From assembly GCF_000009765.2 (NCBI RefSeq), contig NC_003155.5, positions 4,340,001-4,404,000 of the forward strand: a stretch of 64,000 nucleotides of DNA, in the 5' to 3' direction. Of this stretch, positions 33,544-42,268 are shown piece after piece. The number at the start of each line of letters is the position of its first letter. The stretch's first letter is position 1. Both the position numbers and the translations under genes were made by a program. A model generated the notes under the pieces. It worked only from the letters and a program-made list of their open reading frames with translations. It ran no database searches and was not told the origin of the DNA. Source of the DNA: Streptomyces avermitilis MA-4680 = NBRC 14893. Lineage in GTDB: Bacteria; Actinomycetota; Actinomycetes; Streptomycetales; Streptomycetaceae.

Positions 33544-33746
33544 CTCCTTCTGGGATGTGACGCGAGTTACGCCGGGCCGGAGGCCCGGTTGGGCGCAGAC
33601 CTGTGGAGGCCCCGCGGGATGAGCCTAACCGGCTCTGAGGGATCGGCCAGCCGGTCGACCACCTCATGGACAGAACCGAGAGTAAATTGTTTCCGAACGG
33701 AACAAAAGAGCCCCGGTATATCCGGTGCGACCGGGACAAGAAAAAG

Positions 33747-33788
33747 CCCCGCCCCGGTGCGTACGGGGGAAGACGCACCGGAGCGGGG
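33747..33788 (-). terminator. Terminator of rpfA
   Basis: CCCCGCCCCGGTGCGT pairs imperfectly with ACGCACCGGAGCGGGG around a 10-base loop. On the minus strand the stem is followed by GCTTTTTC. It lies 90 bases past the rpfA stop, between rpfA and eno. Confidence 0.75.
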
Positions 33789-33878
33789 GGCCCGTGGGGA
33801 CGGGGGCGGCCCCTCACGAGGCCTCCACCATGGAGGTCACGTATGGGAGCGCGCTGTGGTTCAGGTACGAGCCTGTTG

Positions 33879-34562
33879 TCAGCTCAGGTGGAGCTGCTGG
33901 CCCGGGTAGATGAAGTCGGCGTCGTCGACGATGTCCTTGTTCAGCTTGAACAGCTTCTGCCAGCCGCCCGCGACGTGCTTCTTCTCGGCGATGGAGCTGA
34001 GGGTGTCGCCCTTGACGACCTTGTACTCGCCGTCGCCCTTCTTGACCTTCTTGCCGGTCGGGGTCTCGACGGTCTTGGCGGCCGGCCGCTCGTCCGAACG
34101 GGAGGCGCGCTGCTCGGTCGACTGGGTGGTGCTGCTCTTCGGGGTGCTCTGCTGCGGGGTGCTCGGGGCCGGCGAGCCGGCGTTGTTCGCGGCGCCCGAA
34201 AGTCCGGTGCCGCAGGTCGGCCAGGCGCCCTTGCCCTGGGCGGCGAGGACCTTCTCGCCGACCGAGATCTGCTCGGACTTGGAGGCCTGGTCGGCGGTGG
34301 AGGCGTAGGCCGTGCCGCCGTACGCGGCCCAGGTGGAGGCCGAGAACTGAAGGCCGCCGTAGTAGCCGTTTCCGGTGTTGATGGACCAGTTGCCGCCGGC
34401 CTCGCACTGGGCGACGGCGTCCCACTCGGAGGCGGTGGCGGCGGAGGCGTTGCCGGCCGCCATGAGCGGGGCGGCGACGGCGGCACCGGTGACACCGGCG
34501 ATGGCGATCGCACGAGTGGCCTTGGACGGGCGGCGGTGCTTGCCCTTGCTGGAAAGCAGCAT
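33879..34562 (-). CDS. rpfA: Resuscitation-promoting factor-type transglycosylase with LysM
   Basis: This 227-aa secreted muralytic enzyme acts on peptidoglycan during germination and growth. A signal peptide of about 42 residues ends at NASA. The Rpf-like fold follows (about 44-115), with the catalytic Glu in VAQCEAGGNW (E54) and two Cys, then a Ser/Thr/Pro linker and a C-terminal LysM domain (about 178-226: EYKVVKGDTLSSIAEK). ATG 34562 opens the frame. A c-di-AMP riboswitch precedes it, so expression should drop when c-di-AMP is high. A second Rpf-type gene lies directly upstream. Confidence 0.9.
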   Translation of the reverse strand: MLLSSKGKHRRPSKATRAIAIAGVTGAAVAAPLMAAGNASAATASEWDAVAQCEAGGNWSINTGNGYYGGLQFSASTWAAYGGTAYASTADQASKSEQISVGEKVLAAQGKGAWPTCGTGLSGAANNAGSPAPSTPQQSTPKSSTTQSTEQRASRSDERPAAKTVETPTGKKVKKGDGEYKVVKGDTLSSIAEKKHVAGGWQKLFKLNKDIVDDADFIYPGQQLHLS

Positions 34563-34627
34563 GAAGTGATCCCCTCACCGACGCCTACGAGGTGAGCTGT
34601 CGGGTTCGGGCCGGTTGAGTTGCCCGG

Positions 34628-34797
34628 CCGCGCGCCTTCCTCTGCCGATTCCGGCGCGCGACTTCACCCCTAGCCGGACCAGCCTCAAGTGCTGGGCCCG
34701 GCGCCTACCTTGGGTCCCCCGCTCCTGCCTGCGGCGCTTACGCGACGACTGTTCCCGTACGGCCGCTGGCAGGATTCGGCGTTGCGACCGTCGGGGC
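34628..34797 (-). promoter_or_regulatory. c-di-AMP (ydaO/yuaA) riboswitch in the rpfA leader
   Basis: On the minus strand the leader contains the hallmarks of the ydaO class: CGCCGAATCCTGCC, GCAGGCAGGAGCGGGGGACCC, then GGGGTGAAGTC and a closing GCGCGC stem. It lies 66 bases before the rpfA start. From the literature as I recall it, c-di-AMP binding attenuates rpfA transcription in Streptomyces. Confidence 0.88.
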
Positions 34798-34818
34798 CCG
34801 CTGTGGCGAGCGATCACG

Positions 34819-34848
34819 ACCGTAAGCAGTCGATCGCCGGAATTTCAA
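34819..34848 (-). promoter_or_regulatory. Putative rpfA promoter
   Basis: On the minus strand TTGAAA (34848-34843), an 18-base spacer and TACGGT (34824-34819) lie just upstream of the riboswitch. The start would be near 34812, about 15 bases before the aptamer. This is by eye only. Confidence 0.45.
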
Positions 34849-34922
34849 AGACGATCAGGGCTTCTGAGACTCATCTCTCACTCTCACCAAACCGGGACAT
34901 TAGCGGTGAAAGACGGTCCGAA

Positions 34923-35882
34923 CTACCGCTGCTTTTCGCCCGGTTCGGCAGCAAGTGCAAGGCTCTGACCGGGGACGATGACGTCCGGGTCGGCGCCGAC
35001 GGTCTTCTCGTTCTCGGTGTACAGCGCGGACCATCCGCCCCTGAGCCCAAGGGAGTCGGCGATGGCCGACAGGCTGTCTCCGGGGCGCACGACGTACGCG
35101 TCGTCGGCCGCGTCGGGAGCCGCCTCGCGGGAGCCGTCGGAGCCGCGGGAGGCATGCCGGCCGGTGGAGTCGTCGGCGCGGCCGTCGGCGGCACTCTCGT
35201 CGGCCGTGTCGCCGCGGTGCCGGCCGGAGCTGGTGGACTCCGCCTCGGAGGGGGTCGAAGCGTCGCCGTTCTGCCCTGACTTGTCCGAGTCGTCACTCTT
35301 CGCCGCATCCGCGGACGAGCTGTCGGAAGTCGAAGAGCCGGACGGCGTGGCGTCGGCCTTGGCGGAGCCCTTGGAATCCTTGGCCGCGGACGAGGAGCCG
35401 GACGAAGAGGACGAGTCGGACAGGCCGGAGCTGATGCCGGAACCGGAGTCGGAGTCGGCCGTGGATCCGCTGCCGAGGAGGCCCGTGTCGACGTCGGCCG
35501 AACCGGAGTCCTGGCTGAGGCCGACAGCGATGCCGCAGGTGGACCAGGGGGAGCTGCCCTTGGCGGCGAGGACCTTCTCGGCGACGGCTATCTGCTGGGA
35601 GCGGCTGGCCTGGTCGGCACTGGGGGCGTAGTCGAGACCGCCGTACTTCTCCCAGTTCCCCTGGGACAACTGGAGCCCGCCGTAGTACCCGTTGCCGGTG
35701 TCGGCGCTCCAGGAGCCTCCGCTCTCGCACTCCGCGACCTGGTCCCACGTCGTACCGCTGGCCGCGCTGGCGCCGGTGGCGCCGAGCAACGGGATCGCGA
35801 TGGCCGAGCCGGTCACGCCGGCCGCGACGAGGAGGGCCGGAGCCTGACGGGGGCGTCGGTGTCGACCGTTCCCGGAGAGCAT
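34923..35882 (-). CDS. Second Rpf-like transglycosylase with Ser-rich linker and LysM
   Basis: This 319-aa secreted protein has a signal peptide ending near GASAAS, an Rpf-like domain (about 43-115) with the catalytic Glu in VAECESGGSW (E53), and a very long Ser/Asp/Gly-rich linker (about 120-255). A C-terminal LysM domain (about 260-310: YVVRPGDSLSAIADS) binds peptidoglycan. Its domain order is that of the neighbour rpfA, but no riboswitch is visible before it. The upstream region has TGTGATCTTCACGTGATC (about 36013-35996 on the minus strand), which holds half-sites like those bound by Crp; this is tentative. Confidence 0.87.
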   Translation of the reverse strand: MLSGNGRHRRPRQAPALLVAAGVTGSAIAIPLLGATGASAASGTTWDQVAECESGGSWSADTGNGYYGGLQLSQGNWEKYGGLDYAPSADQASRSQQIAVAEKVLAAKGSSPWSTCGIAVGLSQDSGSADVDTGLLGSGSTADSDSGSGISSGLSDSSSSSGSSSAAKDSKGSAKADATPSGSSTSDSSSADAAKSDDSDKSGQNGDASTPSEAESTSSGRHRGDTADESAADGRADDSTGRHASRGSDGSREAAPDAADDAYVVRPGDSLSAIADSLGLRGGWSALYTENEKTVGADPDVIVPGQSLALAAEPGEKQR

Positions 35883-36072
35883 GCGGTTGCCTTTCGCGTG
35901 ACAGCAGTGAGCTGCGCGACGGTTGTGGCCAAGCGCCGCGCTTGATGCGTGAACGTATCCGTACTCGAACGCTTGTCACAAGTTAATGCCGCGCAGATCA
36001 CGTGAAGATCACAGAGTTGAACGAATGTCAGTTCTCTCGCGACAGCTCTCTGTGTTAGTGCATGCGGGTACC

Positions 36073-36285
36073 TCACCGCCCAGCTGGGGTGAACTCCACC
36101 GGAAGCGTGCGCAATCCATGCATGACGCGCTTTCGGTGCAGCCCAAATCGACCGAATCCACCGCGAGTTGCAGTTCCTGGAGAGGGGCGAGCGGCGTCTG
36201 CCCACAGTCGGGCGGCGGGTACACCGAGGCAGCAGTGACGCCGTGCCCGTAGCCGAGGTGCTGGTTGTCACGTCGGGAGAGTCGG
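36073..36285 (-). pseudogene. Decayed 3' end of a second cytochrome P450 gene
   Basis: Read on the minus strand, this stretch begins LSRRDNQHLGYGHGV, nearly the haem-loop sequence of the intact P450 at 36407-37663 (LSRSDNQHLGYGHGI), loses frame before the Cys, and ends in another frame with RVMHGLRTLPVEFT and a stop at 36073-36075, matching the intact gene's IMRGLRNLPVEFT. The order and spacing fit a truncated, frameshifted P450 C-terminus. It lies in inverted orientation to the intact gene. No other part of the P450 is visible, because rpf2 begins close by. Confidence 0.8.
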
Positions 36286-36349
36286 CACGGTGGCGGGGTC
36301 GGCACGGCGGCGGGGTCGGCACGGCGGCGGGGTCGGCACGGTGGCGGGG
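36282..36349 (+). repeat. 17-bp tandem repeat, four copies
   Basis: TCGGCACGGYGGCGGGG (Y = T, C, C, T) repeats four times without gaps, 57 bases before the P450 start and exactly at the end of the P450 remnant. Seventeen is not a multiple of three, so copy changes do not preserve any frame. Confidence 0.95.
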
Positions 36350-36406
36350 TCGGCCGCCGGTACGCGCCGACTCCAGCGAGAACGCGGCTCCCGGTACCGT
36401 CACCCC

Positions 36407-37663
36407 GTGAACGCCCCACATAGCGAACCCGAACTCTTCACCTGGGAGTTCGCCACCGACCCCTACCCTGCCTACGCGTGGCTCCGCGAGCATGCGCCCG
36501 TGCACCGCACCACACTTCCCAGCGGTGTCGAGGCGTGGCTGGTGACTCGGTACGCGGACGCCAAGCAGGCGCTGGCCGACGCGCGGCTCTCCAAAAATCC
36601 CGTGCACCATTCCGAAGACGCCCCCGGAAAGAGCAAGACGGGTATCCCCGGCGAGCGCAGCGCCAACCTCATGACCCATCTGCTCAACATCGACCCGCCG
36701 GACCACACGCGCCTCCGTCGGCTCGTCTCCAAAGCGTTCACACCCCGCCGAGTGGCCGAATTCGCGCCCCGGGTCCAAGAGCTGACCGACCACCTCATCG
36801 ACCAGTTCGCGCAGACCGGAAGCGCCGACCTCATCCATGAGTTCGCGTTCCCCCTCCCCATCTACGCCATCTGCGACCTGCTCGGCGTCCCCCGCGAGGA
36901 CCAGGACGACTTCCGGGACTGGGCGGGGATGATGATCCGGCACGGGGGAGGGCCGAGGGGCGGTGTCGCGCGGTCCGTGAAGAAGATGCGCGGCTATCTC
37001 GCCGAGCTGATCCACCGCAAACGGGAGGCGCTGCCGGCCGACCCCGGCCCCGGCGAGGACCTCATCTCCGGTCTCATCCGCGCCTCCGACCACGGCGAGC
37101 ACCTCACCGAGAACGAAGCCGCGGCCATGTGTTTCGTACTGCTGTTCGCCGGTTTTGAAACGACCATCAACCTCATCGGCAACGGCACATACGCGCTGCT
37201 GCGCAACCCACAGCAGCGGGCGCGACTGCAGCAGTCGATCGAGCGGGGCGAACAGGACCTGCTCGACACCGGTATCGAAGAGCTCCTCCGCTACGACGGC
37301 CCCGTCGAACTGGCTACTTGGCGCTACGCGACCGAGCCCCTGGACATGGGCGGACAGCGCATCGCTTCCGGTGATCCCGTGCTCGTGGTCCTCGCCGCCG
37401 CCGACCGTGATCCCGCGCGTTTCGACGAGCCGGACACGCTCGACCTCTCCCGCAGCGACAACCAGCACCTCGGCTACGGACATGGCATCCACTACTGCAT
37501 CGGCGCGCCGCTCGCCCGCCTCGAAGGCCGCACGGCGCTGGCCACCCTGCTGCGCCGGCTGCCCGATCTCCGCCTTGCCGCCGATCCCGCGGACCTGCGC
37601 TGGCGAGGCGGCCTGATCATGCGCGGGCTGCGCAACCTCCCCGTGGAGTTCACGGCCACCTGA
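36407..37663 (+). CDS. Cytochrome P450
   Basis: This 418-aa bacterial class I P450 has the I-helix LLFAGFETTINLI, the K-helix EELLR and the haem loop GYGHGIHYCIGAPLA, in which a Tyr stands where Phe is usual. Overall it looks like the CYP105/107 type that hydroxylates lipophilic molecules with ferredoxin-supplied electrons. GTG 36407 is chosen because homology begins at once with LFTWEFATDPYPAYAWL; the longer frame upstream runs through the 17-bp tandem repeat. No ferredoxin gene is adjacent. The substrate is unknown. Confidence 0.92.
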   Translation: MNAPHSEPELFTWEFATDPYPAYAWLREHAPVHRTTLPSGVEAWLVTRYADAKQALADARLSKNPVHHSEDAPGKSKTGIPGERSANLMTHLLNIDPPDHTRLRRLVSKAFTPRRVAEFAPRVQELTDHLIDQFAQTGSADLIHEFAFPLPIYAICDLLGVPREDQDDFRDWAGMMIRHGGGPRGGVARSVKKMRGYLAELIHRKREALPADPGPGEDLISGLIRASDHGEHLTENEAAAMCFVLLFAGFETTINLIGNGTYALLRNPQQRARLQQSIERGEQDLLDTGIEELLRYDGPVELATWRYATEPLDMGGQRIASGDPVLVVLAAADRDPARFDEPDTLDLSRSDNQHLGYGHGIHYCIGAPLARLEGRTALATLLRRLPDLRLAADPADLRWRGGLIMRGLRNLPVEFTAT

Positions 37664-37717
37664 CACATGTGGCTCACCGCGTTCACGCCGCCGACCCCGG
37701 CAGGTCCGCCGCTTGTG

Positions 37718-38734
37718 TCAGTCCCCCGCCGCGCCCGTCTCCTCCGCCCCCCGGATCGCGTCCCGGTAGGCCCGCGCCGCCGCCCGGAGTGCCGCCTCCG
37801 GGTCCACGCCCTCCGCCTCGGCGCGCGCGGCCATCGCCAGCAGCTCGTAGCCGACGTCCTCGCCGTGCGGCAGCGGTACGTCGAGTCCCGCCGTGCGCAC
37901 CCGCGACGACAGCTTCGCGGCCAGGGCCAGGCCCGGCTGGCCGAGCGGAACGCCCTCGGTCACCGAGGTCCGCTGCTTCTCCACCGCCTTGGTGCGCAGC
38001 CAGTGCTCCTTGACCTCCTCCGGAGTGGCCGCGGTCTCGTCGCCGAAGACGTGCGGGTGGCGGTGGATCAGCTTGGCGACGATGCCGCCCGCCACGTCGT
38101 CGATCGAGAACGGCTCGTCCTCGTCCTCCTCCGCGATCCGGGCGTGGAAGACCACCTGGAGCAGGACGTCTCCCAGCTCCTCGCGGAGTTCGTCGCGGTC
38201 GCCCTCCTCGATCGCCTCGACCAGCTCGTACGCTTCCTCGATGCCGTACTTGGCCAGGCCCTTGTGGGTCTGCTGGGACGACCAGGGGCACTCGGCGCGG
38301 ATGCGGTCCATGACCTGGACGAGGTCGAGGAGACGGGCGCCCGGCAGGTCGTACGAGGCGGGGAGCAGCTCCAGGTCCGGCATCTGTATGCGGCCGGAGC
38401 CCGCGAGGCGGGCCAGCCCGTCGGTGAGGCGCGGCTCGCCCTCGCCGGTCGCGACGACGACCAGCGTGCGGCCGCCGGCGCAGGCGTCGACCAGCTCCTC
38501 GGCGGTCGGGGACGCCTCGTCGACCGTGATGCCCGCCTCGCGCAGATACGGCAGCTGGGGGTGCGCGCCGTCCGCGCACAGGACCCGGTCGGCACCGTGC
38601 AGCGCCTGCCAGGCGGGCCAGGACAGGAGTCCGGGTGCGACACGGTGACTGGTGGTGAGCAGGACGATGCGGCCGGGGGCGGGGGCGTCGGCACCGGTCA
38701 CGTTCGAGTCGCCGTTGAGGCTGGTTGCGTTCAC
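37718..38734 (-). CDS. mazG: Nucleoside triphosphate pyrophosphohydrolase MazG
   Basis: MazG hydrolyses non-canonical or excess NTPs to NMP and PPi and can limit ppGpp-type stress responses. The MazG fold is clear at about 150-240, with EEAYELVEAIEEGDRDELREELGD holding the Mg-binding EExxE...ExxD. A divergent second MazG-like segment (about 245-320) follows. The first 140 residues resemble the truncated tetrapyrrole-methylase-like domain common in actinobacterial MazG. GTG 38734 is my start, but its ribosome-binding site is too close, and GTG 38752 is possible. Length is 338 aa. Confidence 0.88.
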   Translation of the reverse strand: MNATSLNGDSNVTGADAPAPGRIVLLTTSHRVAPGLLSWPAWQALHGADRVLCADGAHPQLPYLREAGITVDEASPTAEELVDACAGGRTLVVVATGEGEPRLTDGLARLAGSGRIQMPDLELLPASYDLPGARLLDLVQVMDRIRAECPWSSQQTHKGLAKYGIEEAYELVEAIEEGDRDELREELGDVLLQVVFHARIAEEDEDEPFSIDDVAGGIVAKLIHRHPHVFGDETAATPEEVKEHWLRTKAVEKQRTSVTEGVPLGQPGLALAAKLSSRVRTAGLDVPLPHGEDVGYELLAMAARAEAEGVDPEAALRAAARAYRDAIRGAEETGAAGD

Positions 38735-38946
38735 CCCTCGAACGTAACCCACGCCGCCGACACCACCAGCAGTTATCCACAGGCCGGGCGGTGAGCGGTT
38801 CGCCGGCGGGGCGGGACGCTCCCCGCCGCTTCACTGCCGACGGCTACGCCATTGCCGACAGCTGTTCCTTTGCCGGCGCTGCTCCATTGTCCTCGCACGC
38901 CGACCGGCCGAACCGTTTATCCACAGGCCCGTGCGCCCGTACCCCG

Positions 38947-39606
38947 CTACGCCGTCTGCTGGGTCGTTGTCGCCGTGACCTCCCGCAGCCACGGGGTCTT
39001 CGCGTCCACCCGGCTGCTCTTCTGCACGTCCCACGTGCCGTAGCGCGGATTCAGGGTGACGTGGAGTTTCTTGGAGGCCTCGGACATCGCCTTCCAGAAC
39101 GCCGCCTTGCCGTTGACCGTGTTCATGTCGGCGCCGAGCGTGGTGGCCAGCTTCTGCGCCTCGATCTCGGTGCGGAGGCTGTCGTCGAGCCGCCCCGGTG
39201 CCACGCCGTACTGCTGGAGCCAGGCCGACTCCAGCGCCTTCGTGCCGCCCGCCTGCTGCTCCAGGGCGGTGCGCATCTGCTGGGCGTCCTTGCGGGTCAC
39301 GCTGACACCCGCGTCCTTGGCCGCACGGTCCAGGACCCGGTCCAGGACCAGGCTGTGCAGGGTGTCGCGGGTGAGGCTGCCGGTCTTGGCGATGGTCTGC
39401 TCGTACTGGGCGTCGTCCGTGGTGGCGGCCCGCTGGGCCGTGCGCACCTCGTTCACCCGGCTCTCCAGCTGCGCGACCGTGATCCGTTGGCCGCCTACGA
39501 CGGCCGCGGCGCCGGGGTGCGCCTCGCCGCCGCACGCGGTGAGGAGGGGAGCCGCCGCGACGATCGCGGCGGAGAGGACTAGCGCGGTGCGACGGCGGCG
39601 GTGCAA
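38947..39606 (-). CDS. SurA N-terminal domain-like lipoprotein
   Basis: This 219-aa exported lipoprotein starts with basic MHRRRRT and a lipobox LTAC near residue 27. The remainder is helical and matches the SurA N-terminal chaperone region: AAAVVGGQRITVAQLESRVNEV, then helices to about 190. No peptidyl-prolyl isomerase domain follows. It probably assists folding of secreted proteins. The start is TTG at 39606, with GGGAGG six bases upstream; no ATG or GTG fits. It lies between mazG and a DUF1906 gene and is probably monocistronic. Confidence 0.85.
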   Translation of the reverse strand: MHRRRRTALVLSAAIVAAAPLLTACGGEAHPGAAAVVGGQRITVAQLESRVNEVRTAQRAATTDDAQYEQTIAKTGSLTRDTLHSLVLDRVLDRAAKDAGVSVTRKDAQQMRTALEQQAGGTKALESAWLQQYGVAPGRLDDSLRTEIEAQKLATTLGADMNTVNGKAAFWKAMSEASKKLHVTLNPRYGTWDVQKSSRVDAKTPWLREVTATTTQQTA

Positions 39607-39752
39607 GGGAACCTCCCGAGGAGATTGTGCGACGGTGCACAAAGTCTTGCGGTGATCGATGGTAGGCAGTGGCCCAGCTCTCGGCCACCCTTTCGACCAA
39701 CGATTCGCATGTCCTTCGGGCACCGCCGCACGGCGAACTCCGCCCGCGTCGG

Positions 39753-40580
39753 TCAACCTGTGATGGCCACCGGCGCGTCCCACGCGTCGCGGTCCACGGT
39801 GATCGTGTACCCGCCGCGCGACTCCTTGCTGTTGACCATGTACTGGTGGGCTCGGCTGTGGTTCGTCCACTGACCGGCGCCGAACGGCCAGTCCGCCGTC
39901 GTGGTGTTCTGCTTGTCCCACAGCGCGTACCAGAGGTTGCCCGGCAGGTCCGTGCGGTCGGTGGCGTCGGCGACGGCCTTCGCGCTGGAGCTGCGGAAGC
40001 CGTAGTAGCCGGTGCGGTAGGTCTTGGCGTGCAGGGCCTTGTCGAAGGCGCGTACATAGGTCAGTACGGCGTCGTTGCAGGCCTTGTCGGTGACGTCGTA
40101 CGACTCCATGTCGAGGTAGATCGGGCTGCCCGCCTTCATCCCCAGGGCCGACGCCTTGGCGACCGCGTCCGCGGCGTCGGTGGCGCCGAGCGAGGCGGCA
40201 GTGGAGGCGGTGATCTTCTCCGGGCTGGAGCCGGTCTGGCAGGGCGGCTGGGCGCCGACGTACAGCGGGATGAGCTTCCAGCCGAGCGTGCTGACCGACT
40301 TGACCCACGAGGCGGTGAGGTTGGGCTGGCCGCATCCACGGTTCTTGCCGCCCACGTAGACGGCGGCGGCGCCGTAGAAGCCGGTGTGCCAGGCCTTCAT
40401 CGCGGACAGGGAGGGCGCGGCGCAGGTGTCGAAGGCGCGGCCGGTGAACGTCCGCTGCGCGGGCCAGGTCGTGGCCGCCATCGAGGTCTGCGCGGCGATA
40501 CCGGCTCCGGCGACGACGGCGGTACCGGCGACCGCCCACGTGATGTATCTGCGCTTCTTCGACTGCCGATGGCTGGACAT
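39753..40580 (-). CDS. DUF1906 glycoside hydrolase-like secreted protein
   Basis: This 275-aa secreted protein has a signal peptide (about 12-37) after SSHRQSKKRRYIT. The DUF1906 TIM-barrel-like domain opens with GRAFDTCAAPSLSAMKAW and includes KLIPLYVGAQPP, a catalytic-site-like YLDMESYD (D and E on the barrel strand) and WTNHSRAHQYM. The family (Rv2525c-like) resembles lysozyme-type glycosidases and may act in cell-wall turnover. ATG 40580 is used; the frame stays open upstream into a tandem repeat. The substrate is unproven. Confidence 0.87.
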   Translation of the reverse strand: MSSHRQSKKRRYITWAVAGTAVVAGAGIAAQTSMAATTWPAQRTFTGRAFDTCAAPSLSAMKAWHTGFYGAAAVYVGGKNRGCGQPNLTASWVKSVSTLGWKLIPLYVGAQPPCQTGSSPEKITASTAASLGATDAADAVAKASALGMKAGSPIYLDMESYDVTDKACNDAVLTYVRAFDKALHAKTYRTGYYGFRSSSAKAVADATDRTDLPGNLWYALWDKQNTTTADWPFGAGQWTNHSRAHQYMVNSKESRGGYTITVDRDAWDAPVAITG

Positions 40581-40606
40581 GAAAGACCCCACCCCATGGT
40601 GTGTGT

Positions 40607-40652
40607 GACGCGGAAAACGGCGACGCGGAAAAACGGTGACGCGGAAAACGGC
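40607..40652. repeat. Triple 15-16 bp repeat
   Basis: GACGCGGAAAACGGC occurs at 40607-40621 and 40638-40652, with a variant having one extra A and a final T between them. It lies in the leader of the DUF1906 gene and may affect its expression. Confidence 0.9.
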
Positions 40653-40735
40653 TCGCAACGTATCCGACGTCGCTCCCGTGTTCGGAAAACGCTGTCCCTC
40701 GGGGAACACAAAGTTCCCTCAAGGCACAGCAAAAG

Positions 40736-42268
40736 CTACCCGCGCACCTGTCCCAGCCATTGCAAGGTCCGCCGTACCTCCGCCACCAGCGGATGGCCGG
40801 GTCCACGCAGGCGCTCCACGTCGTGCAGCAGCCGGGCGAGGGTGTCGTGGGCGGCGACGCGGTCGCCGAGGGCGAGCAGCAAGTGGCCGATGCGGCGGCG
40901 GACTTCGAGGGAGAGTTCGGGGTCGCCCGCGACGTACTGGTTCTCGTAGTACGGGAGCAGGGCGCGGTACTCCGCGAGCGCGGCCGCCGGTTCGCCGAGC
41001 TGTTCGAGGCACTGCGCGGCGTCGTAGCGGAAGCGCAGGGACTGCGGGTCGGCCTGGCCCGATTCGGTGGCGCGCTCGTCGGCCAGGCGGCGCAGCTCGG
41101 GCAGGGCACGGCGGTACTGGCCGTCGTCCATGAGCGTGGCGGCGTACTGCTTGCGCAGGGTGCGTACGACGGGCGAGTGCTCGCCGTGCTGGGCGGCGGC
41201 CGCCGGGAGGATCGCGCCGAGGATGTCGACGGCCTGGGTGATGCGGCCCTCTCCGAGGAGCCGCTTGACCTCGTCCACGGCGCCCACGACATCGGGTTTC
41301 TCGACGGCGGGCGCGGACGCGGCGGCCGACGGCTGCGGCGCGGGCGTACGGGCCCGGTCCGGCCAGGGGGCGTGCGGGCGCAGGAAGGGACGTGTGGGGT
41401 CGAGCGGGGCGCCGGTGGGTGTGCCGCGCGCGGGGAGGAGCGGCAGCAGCTGCTCGTACGTCTCCTGCGCGGAGGCCGGCCGGTGCTGCGGGTCCTTGGC
41501 CAGCAGGCGCAGGACGAGCGCTTCGAGGGCTTCCGGCACCTCGGGGCGCAGCCGGCGCACCGGGAGCGGCGGCTCGTAGAGGTGACGGTGCAGCACGCCG
41601 AGCGCGGTGGAGCCGGTGAACGGTACGTCGCCGCTGAGGAGTTCGTGGATGAGCACGCCGAGCGCGTACAGATCGGTGTACGGGCCGACCGCGCCGCCCA
41701 TCGCCTGCTCGGGGGCCATGTAGGCGGGGCTGCCGATGGGCGAACCCGTGTGCGTCAGGCGGGTGGTGTCCGTGTCCATGACCGACGCGACACCGAGGTC
41801 GAGGACGGTGACCGTGCCGTCCTGCTTGACCATCACGTTCCGCGGCTTGAGGTCGCGGTGGACGATGGGCACGGCGTGCACCGCGGACAGTACGGCGCAC
41901 AGTTGCGCGGCCACCGCGACGACCCACTGCCAGGGATACGGGGTGTGCTCGGCGAGGTGGTCGGCGAGGTCGGCCCCGTCGACGTACTGCATGACGAGGA
42001 ACAGCTCCTCGCCCTCGCTGCCCGCGTCGTGCACGGTGACCAGACCCGGGTGGTCGACCTGCGCGGTGACCCGGCACTCGCGCACGAAACGGCGGCGCAG
42101 CTCGTCGGCCTCCTGGCCCGCGACCTTGTCGGGGCGCAGCAGCTTGACGGCCACGCGCCGGTCGAGCCTTTTGTCGTATGCCGTCCAGACCTGGCCCATG
42201 CCGCCCTGCCCGATGAGCGTGGACAGTTCGTAGCGGCCGGCGACGGTGCGGCCGGTCGACACGGTCAT
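40736..42268 (-). CDS. Serine/threonine protein kinase with C-terminal helical-repeat region
   Basis: This 510-aa Hanks-type kinase has the Gly-rich loop GQGGMGQVW, the ATP lysine in VAVKLL, the catalytic loop HRDLKPRNVMV, DLG in place of DFG (VLDLGVA) and MAPEQAMGG. After a Pro/Ala linker (about 280-320) about 170 residues form TPR-like helices. No membrane helix is present, so it is cytoplasmic, unlike PknB. ATG 42268 overlaps the upstream stop (ATGA), so it is coupled to a small membrane protein that may act as its partner. Substrates are unknown. Confidence 0.9.
   Translation of the reverse strand: MTVSTGRTVAGRYELSTLIGQGGMGQVWTAYDKRLDRRVAVKLLRPDKVAGQEADELRRRFVRECRVTAQVDHPGLVTVHDAGSEGEELFLVMQYVDGADLADHLAEHTPYPWQWVVAVAAQLCAVLSAVHAVPIVHRDLKPRNVMVKQDGTVTVLDLGVASVMDTDTTRLTHTGSPIGSPAYMAPEQAMGGAVGPYTDLYALGVLIHELLSGDVPFTGSTALGVLHRHLYEPPLPVRRLRPEVPEALEALVLRLLAKDPQHRPASAQETYEQLLPLLPARGTPTGAPLDPTRPFLRPHAPWPDRARTPAPQPSAAASAPAVEKPDVVGAVDEVKRLLGEGRITQAVDILGAILPAAAAQHGEHSPVVRTLRKQYAATLMDDGQYRRALPELRRLADERATESGQADPQSLRFRYDAAQCLEQLGEPAAALAEYRALLPYYENQYVAGDPELSLEVRRRIGHLLLALGDRVAAHDTLARLLHDVERLRGPGHPLVAEVRRTLQWLGQVRG

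Noticed and set aside
36282..36349. CRISPR array
   Set aside because: The 17-bp units are contiguous with no unique spacers and no Cas genes are present, so it is a plain tandem repeat. The other repeat tracts fail for the same reason.
36290..36406. Longer P450 start at 36290
   Set aside because: The extra residues are translated from the 17-bp tandem repeats and have no family match; GTG 36407 precedes the conserved start.
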